Position numbers and translations under genes: made by a program. Of a stretch of 64,000 nucleotides of DNA, positions 39,371-46,637 are shown piece after piece. A model generated the notes under the pieces. The model saw only the letters and a list, made by a program, of their open reading frames with translations. It ran no database searches and was not told where the DNA came from. Origin of the DNA: Flavobacterium jumunjinense (GTDB lineage: Bacteria; Bacteroidota; Bacteroidia; Flavobacteriales; Flavobacteriaceae); contig NZ_CP091285.1 of the NCBI RefSeq assembly GCF_021650975.2, positions 4,464,001 to 4,528,000 of the forward strand. The letters run 5' to 3'. The stretch's first letter is position 1. Every line of letters starts with the position of its first letter.

Positions 39371-40297
39371 ATGGACTTTAAAAGATTTTTGAATGTTTTA
39401 AAAAAAACTTTTACAGGTTTTTTCGATAAAAAAATCTTAAAAATGAGTGCGTCTTTAGCTTATACTACAGTTTTTTCAATTGGACCACTTCTACTTGTTA
39501 TTCTTTATTTGTGTGATATATTCTGGGGAAGAGAAGCTGTTGAAGGTTCCATTTACAATCAATTAAAAAATTTAGTTGGTCAGGAAAGTGCACTACAGAT
39601 TCAAGAAATCATTAAAAACCTAACCATATCAAATAGTACTAGTCTAGCAGGAATTGTTGGAATTATAATGTTGATTATTGGTGCAACTTCCGTTTTTGCA
39701 GAAATTCAAGATTCAATCAATACCATTTGGGATATAAAACCTAAGAAGAAATCTGGTTTTTGGTTGTTCATTAAATCTCGTTTACTCTCTTTTGGAGTTA
39801 TTGGAAGTATTGGTTTCATTCTATTAGTTTCATTAGGTATTTCTGCGCTTATGGACGGTATCAATCAACAATTAATGTCCTATTTCCCAGATATACTTTA
39901 CTATGTAATATATTTTGCTAATTCAGTACTAACATTCATTGTTATCTCTTTTCTCTTTGGTACAATTTTCACAATACTTCCTGATGCCAAAATTAAATGG
40001 AGACAAGTGCGATTTGCTTCGTTTACTACTGCCCTGCTTTTCATTTTTGGGAAATTTTTAATTTCCTTTTATATTTCAAATTCAAACATAAGTTCTGTTT
40101 ATGGTTCTGCTGGTTCATTTGTAATTGTAATGGTTTGGGTATATTATTCTTCTGTAATATTATATTTTGGAGCGCAATTAGCCAAATCCTATGCAATAGA
40201 ATATGCTTCTCCAATACAACCATCGGAATTTGCAGAGTTTATAACTATAGTAGAGAAACAATCGGACAATCAAATTCTTCAAGAAAAAGACTCATAA
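39371..40297 (+). CDS. YihY/virulence factor BrkB family membrane protein
   Basis: A 308-aa protein with about six membrane helices and the family motifs: AYTTVFSIGPLLLVI, a central ATSVFAEIQDSINTIWDIKP, and VYGSAGSFVIVMVWVYYSSVILYFGAQ. The family was once called RNase BN. Some members are implicated in lipid or solute transport, but no activity is firmly established. It starts 9 bp after the kinase gene and may be in the same transcript. Confidence 0.92.
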   Translation: MDFKRFLNVLKKTFTGFFDKKILKMSASLAYTTVFSIGPLLLVILYLCDIFWGREAVEGSIYNQLKNLVGQESALQIQEIIKNLTISNSTSLAGIVGIIMLIIGATSVFAEIQDSINTIWDIKPKKKSGFWLFIKSRLLSFGVIGSIGFILLVSLGISALMDGINQQLMSYFPDILYYVIYFANSVLTFIVISFLFGTIFTILPDAKIKWRQVRFASFTTALLFIFGKFLISFYISNSNISSVYGSAGSFVIVMVWVYYSSVILYFGAQLAKSYAIEYASPIQPSEFAEFITIVEKQSDNQILQEKDS

Positions 40298-40321
40298 GTA
40301 CAAAATACACATAATCAAAAC

Positions 40322-40343
40322 AAAACGCTATTACAAGCGTTTT
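40322..40343 (+). terminator. Intrinsic terminator after the YihY gene
   Basis: An 8-bp stem (aaaacgct/agcgtttt) with a 6-nt loop, followed by a T tract. Confidence 0.8.
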
Positions 40344-40401
40344 TTTTATGCCGTAATATTCTCTAAATATTAAAATTGTATAACAATCCATTAAAAAGCT
40401 A

Positions 40402-40436
40402 TAACACCCAAGGCCAAGTGTCGCCTTAAATTTGTC
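40402..40436 (+). promoter_or_regulatory. Shared-motif promoter, site 3
   Basis: TAACAC (40402-40407), 19 bp, then TAAATTTGTC (40427-40436). Upstream of a 113-bp leader before the next promoter. It may be a distal promoter for the DUF4142-like gene or a short RNA. Confidence 0.45.
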
Positions 40437-40514
40437 TTATAAGTTCTTTAAAACACCTAATACAATTTTAACAAGGTTAAAATGGAAATAATATAAACAT
40501 TACAAAAAATGATG

Positions 40515-40549
40515 TAAGACGTTTTTTTAGAATATAAGCCAACTTTGTA
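40515..40549 (+). promoter_or_regulatory. Shared-motif promoter, site 4 (DUF4142-like gene)
   Basis: TAAGAC (40515-40520), 19 bp, then CAACTTTGTA (40540-40549). With TGTAAGACGTT it repeats the dps promoter over 11 bp upstream. Because the -7 box reaches 40549, translation from an ATG at 40550 or 40562 is unlikely from this promoter. Confidence 0.65.
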
Positions 40550-40570
40550 ATGTATTTAAAAATGAACAAA

Positions 40571-41140
40571 ATGAGAAATATAAACCATAAAAGCACATTG
40601 AATTTTTATTTGATACTATGCGGAATGACACTATTAACTGTTACGTCTTGTGTGTTCACAAACAATAAAAAAGAAGAAAGTATCTTTTCAAATATTGCTA
40701 AAAACAAAAAAGAATATAAAAATACAGAAGCCGAATTGTTATCTAAATTCAATAAACAAAATATCGAACTAATTTCTATTAGTCATAAAGCAAGAGAAAA
40801 AGAAGTTCCTTTTAGAATAAAATGTTTGGCAACAGATTTAATTCATGAACAAAAAGACATCAACATTTCAATTAATAAAATTGCATCAAAAAAGCTCATA
40901 ATAATACCTAATGTTAGCAATGAAAAAAGACTAAAAGAAATTGAAAAAGCATCGGGAAATAGTTTCAATCGAAAATATTTAGAAAACGTATCAAAGATAT
41001 TGACTAGTCAAATAGACAATTTGAGATTACTTACTGACACAACAAAAGATGTAGATTTTAAAATTTTAGCCTTGCAAACGATTGTAAAATTAAATTCCTC
41101 CTTACAAAAGGTAAAACGAATTAAGTCAATACAAACATGA
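40571..41140 (+). CDS. DUF4142-like lipoprotein
   Basis: 189 aa from the ATG at 40571. The frame is open back to 40550, but those starts would sit on the transcription start of promoter site 4. A hydrophobic segment ends in TVTSC, a plausible lipobox. The mature part is helical and resembles a divergent DUF4142 (ferritin-like) domain: IKCLATDLIHEQKDINISINKIA and GNSFNRKYLENVSKILTSQIDNLRLL. It is placed among stress-related genes. The family assignment is tentative, and function in the envelope stress response is inference. Confidence 0.6.
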   Translation: MRNINHKSTLNFYLILCGMTLLTVTSCVFTNNKKEESIFSNIAKNKKEYKNTEAELLSKFNKQNIELISISHKAREKEVPFRIKCLATDLIHEQKDINISINKIASKKLIIIPNVSNEKRLKEIEKASGNSFNRKYLENVSKILTSQIDNLRLLTDTTKDVDFKILALQTIVKLNSSLQKVKRIKSIQT

Positions 41141-41245
41141 AGGAACGAAGTGTTGCACTCTTAATAGTAACGTTTATCACTTTACAAACCAATATAGGCT
41201 TACAGATTGTATAACATTAAATAACAAACACTAAAAATAATCAAT

Positions 41246-41893
41246 ATGAAAAAAAGAAAAAGAATTCTAGCAACACTTGTCGTACTATTTGCAACATCAA
41301 TTGCTGTAAATGCACAATCTAAAGATTCAAATGCAGAGTTTGGTGTTAAAGGTGGCTTAAACTTCTCAAATATGTATACGGAAGATGTAGACGACAACAA
41401 TGTGTTAACAAGTTTCAATGCAGGTATATATGCAAAATTACCTATAACAAATGCTATTGCTATTCAACCCGAGCTACTCTATAGTAGAAAAGGTGCAGAA
41501 CTTGTTTATGACAATCTATTTGCAGAAGGAACTGCCAAATTTAAACTGAATTATATTGAAATGCCTGTATTGTTAAAATTGAATTTAACCAATAACATAA
41601 ACATACATGCTGGACCTTATTTTGCATATCTAGTAGACGCGCAAGTAACAAATGAAACAAAGAATGGCACTTTCGATTTTGAAGATAATTATGACAATGA
41701 TGATTTCAATAAATTCGATTATGGACTTTCCGCTGGTGTAGGACTAGATTTTCAATCGTTAGGAGTTGGTGTTCGATACAATTATGGTCTGCAAACCGTA
41801 GGTAAAGAAAGACAATTTGGTGGAACAACCTATACTCTTCCAGATGGAAAAAATAGTAGTCTAAATATATATTTAGCCTTAAAACTAAATTAA
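41246..41893 (+). CDS. Outer-membrane beta-barrel protein (PorT-like)
   Basis: A 215-aa protein with signal peptide ending VNAQ near residue 23. FGVKGGLNFSNMY, LTSFNAGIYAKLPI and IQPELLYSRKGAE follow, typical of the small eight-strand PorT-like barrel family of Bacteroidota. Its C-terminal strand is LNIYLALKLN. The role of these barrels is mostly unknown. The gene heads a run of small stress-type genes in the same direction. Confidence 0.85.
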   Translation: MKKRKRILATLVVLFATSIAVNAQSKDSNAEFGVKGGLNFSNMYTEDVDDNNVLTSFNAGIYAKLPITNAIAIQPELLYSRKGAELVYDNLFAEGTAKFKLNYIEMPVLLKLNLTNNINIHAGPYFAYLVDAQVTNETKNGTFDFEDNYDNDDFNKFDYGLSAGVGLDFQSLGVGVRYNYGLQTVGKERQFGGTTYTLPDGKNSSLNIYLALKLN

Positions 41894-41911
41894 TAACTTA
41901 AAAAAAACATC

Positions 41912-42064
41912 ATGCAAAACTTATTATATATCATCGCAGTTGTATTAATAATACTGTGGGCACTAGGATACTTTGTATTCAGTGTAGGATCATTAATTCA
42001 TTTCTTACTTGTAATTGCTGCCATTGCAGTCTTATTACGAATTATTCAAGGAAAGAAAATTTAA
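41912..42064 (+). CDS. lmo0937 family small membrane protein
   Basis: A 50-aa protein: MQNLLYIIAVVLIILWALGY and then FVFSVGSLIHFLLVIAAIAV, ending in LRIIQGKKI. Two membrane helices and this pattern match the small lmo0937 family, which is common in stress and cell-envelope gene groups. Function unknown. It is 18 bp after the barrel gene, and too short for standard ORF cut-offs. Confidence 0.85.
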   Translation: MQNLLYIIAVVLIILWALGYFVFSVGSLIHFLLVIAAIAVLLRIIQGKKI

Positions 42065-42081
42065 AAACAAAACAGCATCAA

Positions 42082-42100
42082 ATCACTTTAAAAAAGTGAT
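42082..42100 (+). other. Perfect inverted repeat between the lmo0937 and YtxH genes
   Basis: ATCACTTT and AAAGTGAT separated by 3 A residues. It has no T tract, so it is not a classical terminator. It may be an mRNA-stabilising hairpin or partial terminator between the two genes. Confidence 0.5.
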
Positions 42101-42134
42101 AATTATAAACGTAAACAATTAAAATTAAATATAT

Positions 42135-42422
42135 ATGAAATCAAATAAAGCATTATTAGGAGTAGTTGCAGGTTTAGCAGCAGGAGCGGTTATCGGAATT
42201 TTACTAGCACCAGATAAAGGAGAAAACACAAGAAAAAAAATAGCTAAAAAAGCAGAAGATTTAAAAGACAATATAAAAGAAGGATATGATGATACCATCA
42301 GTTCATTAGAGCAGAAATATAAAGAGCTACAAGAAAAATATGGTTCTTTATCTGAAGATATTGATGAAAAGATTAAAGAAGGAAAATCTAAAATTAAAGA
42401 AGAATTAACAAAAGTTCAATAA
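42135..42422 (+). CDS. YtxH domain protein
   Basis: A 95-aa protein. The N-terminal segment is glycine-rich and hydrophobic, GVVAGLAAGAVIGILLAPDKGE, followed by a long charged helix with KKAEDLKDNIKEGYDD. This is the YtxH pattern, a small membrane-anchored helical protein induced by general stress in several bacteria. It is followed 2 bp later by the holin-like gene. Confidence 0.93.
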   Translation: MKSNKALLGVVAGLAAGAVIGILLAPDKGENTRKKIAKKAEDLKDNIKEGYDDTISSLEQKYKELQEKYGSLSEDIDEKIKEGKSKIKEELTKVQ

Positions 42423-42424
42423 AA

Positions 42425-42775
42425 ATGGAAAAACTAGCTACAAATATCGAAATGCTCTTTGAAAGAACACAAGATTATACCAATTCTAGCATTGAATTAT
42501 TCAAACTAAATGCAATTGATAAAATAGCAGACATTACTGCCTCTATTACTTTTAGATTAGTATTTGGGTTAATTGTAGCTATGTTTTCATTATTTATAAA
42601 TATCGGAATAAGCTTATACATAGGAAAATTAATAGGTGAAAACTATTTAGGATTTCTAATTGTTTCAGGGTTCTATTTGGTAATAGCAATTCTACTCTTC
42701 ATTTTTAGGGATCGATTCATAAAAATTCCAATAATGAATTTAGTGATCAAAAAACTTTTAGAATCAAAAAATTAG
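42425..42775 (+). CDS. Phage holin family protein (Phage_holin_3_6-like)
   Basis: A 116-aa protein with two strongly hydrophobic helices (about 42-66 and 76-95), a helical N-terminal part and a basic C-terminus. This resembles the Phage_holin_3_6/Actinobacterial holin-like group. In Bacteroidota these occur with YtxH genes in chromosomal stress clusters, so despite the family name this is not evidence for a phage. Coupled to ytxH and the next gene. Confidence 0.85.
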   Translation: MEKLATNIEMLFERTQDYTNSSIELFKLNAIDKIADITASITFRLVFGLIVAMFSLFINIGISLYIGKLIGENYLGFLIVSGFYLVIAILLFIFRDRFIKIPIMNLVIKKLLESKN

Positions 42776-42780
42776 AAAAA

Positions 42781-43134
42781 ATGAAAACAGTAAATCAAAA
42801 TCAAGTTTTAAATGAAAAGATTGAGGTTTTAAGAATGAAACAATCTAAAGATTTTGAAGTTTTAAAATCACAATTTCATATAACGCTTGAAAGTATGAAA
42901 CCGATTAATCTCGTTAAAGAAACAATTGACGATTTTAAAAACTCTAAAGAAATTAAGAGCTCGCTTTTAGAATCTACATTAGGAATTGCTGCTGGCTATG
43001 TGACTCGGAAAATGATTGTTGGAAAATCTTCCAGTATGATTAAGAAAACGGCAGCAACAATAATTCAATATTTAGTTTCAAATTTTATTACTAAAAAAGC
43101 TGGAAAAATAAATCCCGAAGAAAAAGAGGAATAA
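42781..43134 (+). CDS. Hypothetical protein of the YtxH cluster
   Basis: A 117-aa protein with a helical, charged N-terminal half and a moderately hydrophobic segment near 70-95 (LLESTLGIAAGYVTRKMIVG). It ends in EEKEE. No named family recognised. It starts 5 bp after the holin-like gene, and the YtxH, holin and this gene form a three-gene unit commonly seen together in Bacteroidota. Confidence 0.75.
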   Translation: MKTVNQNQVLNEKIEVLRMKQSKDFEVLKSQFHITLESMKPINLVKETIDDFKNSKEIKSSLLESTLGIAAGYVTRKMIVGKSSSMIKKTAATIIQYLVSNFITKKAGKINPEEKEE

Positions 43135-43195
43135 AAAATACCTAAGGGGTTTCAATATGAAAGTAGAAATTATATAATTCAATCATAAAATTGTA

Positions 43196-43230
43196 TAAGA
43201 CACAAAGACGATAACCTTACTAATTTTACA
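43196..43230 (+). promoter_or_regulatory. Shared-motif promoter, site 5 (DUF6565 gene)
   Basis: TAAGAC (43196-43201), 19 bp, then TAATTTTACA (43221-43230). The -7 box is less conserved than in the other sites, but the upstream box is exact and the spacing identical. It precedes the DUF6565 ATG by 33 bp. Confidence 0.5.
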
Positions 43231-43263
43231 AAACAATAAAAACAAAACTTAAAAATAAAAAAG

Positions 43264-43926
43264 ATGAAAAACTTAAAAAGAACATTAGGAGTATTAGCCA
43301 TTGCTGTTTCATTAACAGCTTGTACAGATGGGAAAAACAAACAAGCAGAGAAAGATGTAACAATGTATGTTAACTATGTAGACTCTGTTAGCAACATTCA
43401 AATGGACAAAGCTGCTGCAGAATGGGATAAAATTCAATCTGATTATGACCGATTAAAAATGAATGCAGAAAATGCATTAACTGGTGAAGCAGAAAATAAA
43501 GATTTAAGAGAATCTATAGACAACACTACAGTTATATATGAAGAGTACAAAATAAAGGTTGTTACCGAAAAAGAAAAGATAGACAAAGAAAATGCAAAAG
43601 AAATCATGCGTAAAACTTTACTAGGTGATGAGTATGATGGAACCGATATCACATTCAATTGGGTAAACAAAGACAATATTTTAAACGTATATAATAACTT
43701 TGTTACTACTGTTGAAACAAATAAAGATGCTTATTCAAGAGAAGATTGGGATGAAATTAAACTCATCTATGAAGCACTAGACACAAGAAAAAACACAGTT
43801 GAAAAAGAAGGTTTATCAACAGCTGATAACTTAAAAATTGCAGTATTAAAAACCAAATTTGCACCAATGTATACTTTAAATAGAATAGGTACAAAATCTG
43901 AAGAAAACGAAGAAGCTAAAAAATAA
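43264..43926 (+). CDS. DUF6565 family lipoprotein
   Basis: A 220-aa protein with a lipoprotein signal (lipobox LTAC, Cys20) followed by a helical, highly charged mature part (QAEKDVTMYVNYVDSVSNIQM, WDKIQSDYDRLKMNAENAL). This is the layout of the DUF6565 group in flavobacteria, whose role is unknown. It is a single gene with its own shared-motif promoter and a strong terminator, next to the YtxH group. Confidence 0.75.
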   Translation: MKNLKRTLGVLAIAVSLTACTDGKNKQAEKDVTMYVNYVDSVSNIQMDKAAAEWDKIQSDYDRLKMNAENALTGEAENKDLRESIDNTTVIYEEYKIKVVTEKEKIDKENAKEIMRKTLLGDEYDGTDITFNWVNKDNILNVYNNFVTTVETNKDAYSREDWDEIKLIYEALDTRKNTVEKEGLSTADNLKIAVLKTKFAPMYTLNRIGTKSEENEEAKK

Positions 43927-43952
43927 TAGTCATAGAATTTTATAGTAAACGA

Positions 43953-43980
43953 AAAACAGCAAGAAAATCCTTGCTGTTTT
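43953..43980. terminator. Bidirectional intrinsic terminator
   Basis: An 11-bp stem (aaaacagcaag/cttgctgtttt) with a 6-nt loop and A/T runs on both sides. It lies between the converging DUF6565 and DUF5723 genes. Confidence 0.85.
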
Positions 43981-44012
43981 TTTGTTGTATATATAATAGT
44001 AAACTATTTATT

Positions 44013-45302
44013 TCATCTGTATATTGGAATTTTAAGTCCAACATGAACATCAATTGCATCAACTTCTCCAAACATAGCAGAAACAATAGAACCAGAACCA
44101 ACGAATAATGGACCAGCTCTAAAACCAAAACCAGCTTGAAAACCAGAATTTTGAACCATACTTAATGGAGTATATAAACTCAACCATTTCGTTTCATATC
44201 TTGGTGTTAAAGAAACTGTATTATTTACATAATTTGAATTTTCTTTTTTAGTATCAACTAAGTTCAAATCCGTATTAAAATTTAGAAATAGTTTTTTACT
44301 AAAATTCCAATCTGCATTTAAATGCAAAGCTGTTGGCAAAGAAACTTTGAAAGACTTGTTTTCACTAATTCTAGTATAATAAGAATCAAAATCATCATTA
44401 ATTGCATATTCTGCATCTGTGTAGGAAGCATTAGCATCATAAAGTACTTTCTCACCATTTTTAAATTTCATAGAACCAAAATCAGTAATAGAGAATCCTA
44501 CTTTTAATAAATAATCATCAGTAGCAGAAACTTTTGATTTTAATTCATACGTAAAACCTAAATCCATTCCAAAACCTACTCCAGAATTGTCTAATGGATC
44601 ATCGAAACTCTCTAAACTACGAATATTTCCTGTTTCAATATTTCCTGTTGTTGTTGTTCTATTTGTTACTTCTAAACCGGTATAATCATAACTAACAGAT
44701 AGGTTTCTTGCCTTAACATAGCCAGAATGAATACCTCCTAAATATTTTAATGAAATACCTCCTTTTAGTGAATAAACCTCGTTATCTTTTAAAATTCGTG
44801 CAAAAGAAGCTCCATACTCAATCCAAGCATTAGAAGCCATACTAAAATTTTGTCCTTCAAAACTAAAATCTTGGTTCACTTCATCTTGAATTTGATTTAA
44901 AAACAAACCGCTAATTTCACTAACATGCGTAATTACTCTTAATCTTGTGAAAACAGCAATAGCGTTTTTATTACCAATATTCATCATAAAAGAAGGACCT
45001 AAAGCATCAATATTTGAATACAAATTATTATTTGATTTCGGATTTGTTGTAGCACTTTTTTCAAACTCATAATCACTCTTAAATAGATCACCTAATTTAA
45101 CAGAATAATAATCGTTCCCTACAAAAGCACTTGCTGATGCAATATTTATATCTGTCCGAAAACGAGAACCTACAATATTTGCTGGATTAGAAATTACTGC
45201 ATTAACACCAGAATAGTTATCATATTGACTTCCAAAAAACGATTGCGAATACATTTCAAAACTTACAAAAAGGACTATTAAAACAATTAAACTCTTTCTC
45301 AT
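44013..45302 (-). CDS. DUF5723 family outer-membrane protein
   Basis: A 429-aa protein with signal peptide ending in SQS near residue 21, then GSQYDNYSGVNAVISNPANIVGSRFRTDIN, the DUF5723 start. The remaining sequence is rich in beta-strands (SLKYLGGIHSGYVKARNLSVSYDYTG, FGFRAGPLFVGSGS), and short strands with aromatic residues reach the end. The family resembles long-chain fatty acid transporters (FadL-like) in layout, but transport is not shown. It is a single gene. Confidence 0.85.
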   Translation of the reverse strand: MRKSLIVLIVLFVSFEMYSQSFFGSQYDNYSGVNAVISNPANIVGSRFRTDINIASASAFVGNDYYSVKLGDLFKSDYEFEKSATTNPKSNNNLYSNIDALGPSFMMNIGNKNAIAVFTRLRVITHVSEISGLFLNQIQDEVNQDFSFEGQNFSMASNAWIEYGASFARILKDNEVYSLKGGISLKYLGGIHSGYVKARNLSVSYDYTGLEVTNRTTTTGNIETGNIRSLESFDDPLDNSGVGFGMDLGFTYELKSKVSATDDYLLKVGFSITDFGSMKFKNGEKVLYDANASYTDAEYAINDDFDSYYTRISENKSFKVSLPTALHLNADWNFSKKLFLNFNTDLNLVDTKKENSNYVNNTVSLTPRYETKWLSLYTPLSMVQNSGFQAGFGFRAGPLFVGSGSIVSAMFGEVDAIDVHVGLKIPIYR

Positions 45303-45327
45303 ATTAAGGCTGTTTTTAAATTAAAAA

Positions 45328-45355
45328 AAGGCTATAGAAATATTCCATAGCCTTT
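45328..45355 (-). terminator. Intrinsic terminator after prfA
   Basis: A 9-bp stem (aaaggctat/atagccttt) with a 10-nt loop. On the minus strand it ends in a T run, about 20 bp past the prfA stop codon. Confidence 0.8.
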
Positions 45356-45375
45356 CAAAGTTACTTTATTTTTTA

Positions 45376-46449
45376 TTAAAACACTTCAGATTCTTTTAAT
45401 TTCTCTGTGTTAGAGACCAATTGTAATTCTTCTACAATCTTCTGAATATCACCATTCATAATGTTCCCCAAATCATATAATGTTAAACCAATTCTATGAT
45501 CTGTAACACGGCCTTGAGCATAATTATAGGTTCTAATTTTCGCAGAACGGTCTCCAGAACTTACTTGAGAAGTACGTTTTGTAGCATCTTCTGCTTCTTT
45601 TTTAGCTAATTCTTGTTCGTATAAACGAGAACGTAAAACAGTAAAAGCTTTGTCTTTGTTTTTATGTTGCGATTTTTGATCTTGACATTGCGCTACTAAA
45701 CCTGTAGGAATGTGAGTTAAACGCACAGCCGATTTTGTAGTATTTACAGACTGACCTCCAGGACCAGACGAACAGAAAAAATCTACACGAACATCGTTCA
45801 TATCAATTTGTACATCAAATTCCTCAGCTTCTGGTAAAACCATAACCGTTGCCGCAGAAGTGTGAACACGTCCTTGCGTTTCTGTTTGAGGAACACGTTG
45901 TACACGGTGAACACCTGCTTCAAACTTTAAAGTACCATAAACATCTTCTCCAGTTACTTCAAAAATAACCTCTTTAAATCCTCCAGAAGTACCTTCATTC
46001 ATATCTACAACTGAAGTTCTCCAATTTCTAGATTCACAGTATTTAGTATACATTCTGTATAAGTCTCCTGCAAAGATTGAAGCTTCATCTCCTCCAGTTC
46101 CAGCACGAATCTCTACCATTACATTTTTAGCATCTTCAGGATCTTTTGGAATCAACATGAATTTAATTTCATCTTCTAATTCTGGTAAACGTTCTTTAGC
46201 TTCATCCAATTGCATTTTAGCCATTTCAACCATTTCCGAATCGGAACCGTCTGCTATAATTTCATTTGCTTCTTTGATGTTGGCATCAATAGAAATATAT
46301 TCATCACGCTTTTCTACTAAACCTTTAAGGTCTTTATATTCTTTATTTAATTGCACATAACGTTTCTGATCTGCAATAACATCAGGTTGTATAATTAAAT
46401 CCGATATCTCATCGAAACGTTGTTTTACATATTGTAATCTATCTAACAT
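45376..46449 (-). CDS. prfA: Peptide chain release factor 1
   Basis: RF1 recognises UAA and UAG and releases the finished peptide. The 357-aa length is normal. Signatures are [46 protein letters not shown] and the peptidyl-release [16 protein letters not shown] loop (GGQ). A TAACTTTG on the minus strand at 46472-46479 provides a good -7 promoter box. Confidence 0.97.
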   Translation of the reverse strand: MLDRLQYVKQRFDEISDLIIQPDVIADQKRYVQLNKEYKDLKGLVEKRDEYISIDANIKEANEIIADGSDSEMVEMAKMQLDEAKERLPELEDEIKFMLIPKDPEDAKNVMVEIRAGTGGDEASIFAGDLYRMYTKYCESRNWRTSVVDMNEGTSGGFKEVIFEVTGEDVYGTLKFEAGVHRVQRVPQTETQGRVHTSAATVMVLPEAEEFDVQIDMNDVRVDFFCSSGPGGQSVNTTKSAVRLTHIPTGLVAQCQDQKSQHKNKDKAFTVLRSRLYEQELAKKEAEDATKRTSQVSSGDRSAKIRTYNYAQGRVTDHRIGLTLYDLGNIMNGDIQKIVEELQLVSNTEKLKESEVF

Positions 46450-46471
46450 AGCTACTATTTATTTTGAAGTG

Positions 46472-46479
46472 CAAAGTTA
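46472..46479 (-). promoter_or_regulatory. -7 promoter element of prfA
   Basis: On the minus strand, TAACTTTG matches TAnnTTTG and is followed by GCAC, 22 bp before the ATG. TTG is present upstream only at 10 and 14 bp, shorter than usual. Confidence 0.45.
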
Positions 46480-46552
46480 AGAAAAAAAACAATCAATTTT
46501 GAAGCATAATTTTGGACTTTTTTTTAATTGAAAATCAATCTATTAAAATTTA

Positions 46553-46634
46553 TTATTTAAAATAAGTCTAAATAAATTTTGCAGATTCATTTAACAATAA
46601 TATTTTTGCGTCGTTATTTTAATTAAATCTAAAT
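46553..46634 (+). promoter_or_regulatory. Two Fur-box-like dyads before the siderophore receptor
   Basis: The first, ATTTAAA-N5-TCTAAAT (46555-46573), has flanking TTA/TAA symmetry out to 46553-46575. The second, ATTTTAA-N5-TCTAAAT (46616-46634), ends 3 bp before the ATG. Both share an intact right half. Iron regulation by Fur is the expected control of siderophore receptors, but no Bacteroidota-specific matrix could be applied here. Confidence 0.35.
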
Positions 46635-46637
46635 AAA

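Noticed and set aside
42425..42775. Holin-like gene as a sign of prophage
   Set aside because: No phage structural, lysis or integration gene is near; the gene belongs to the common chromosomal YtxH group.
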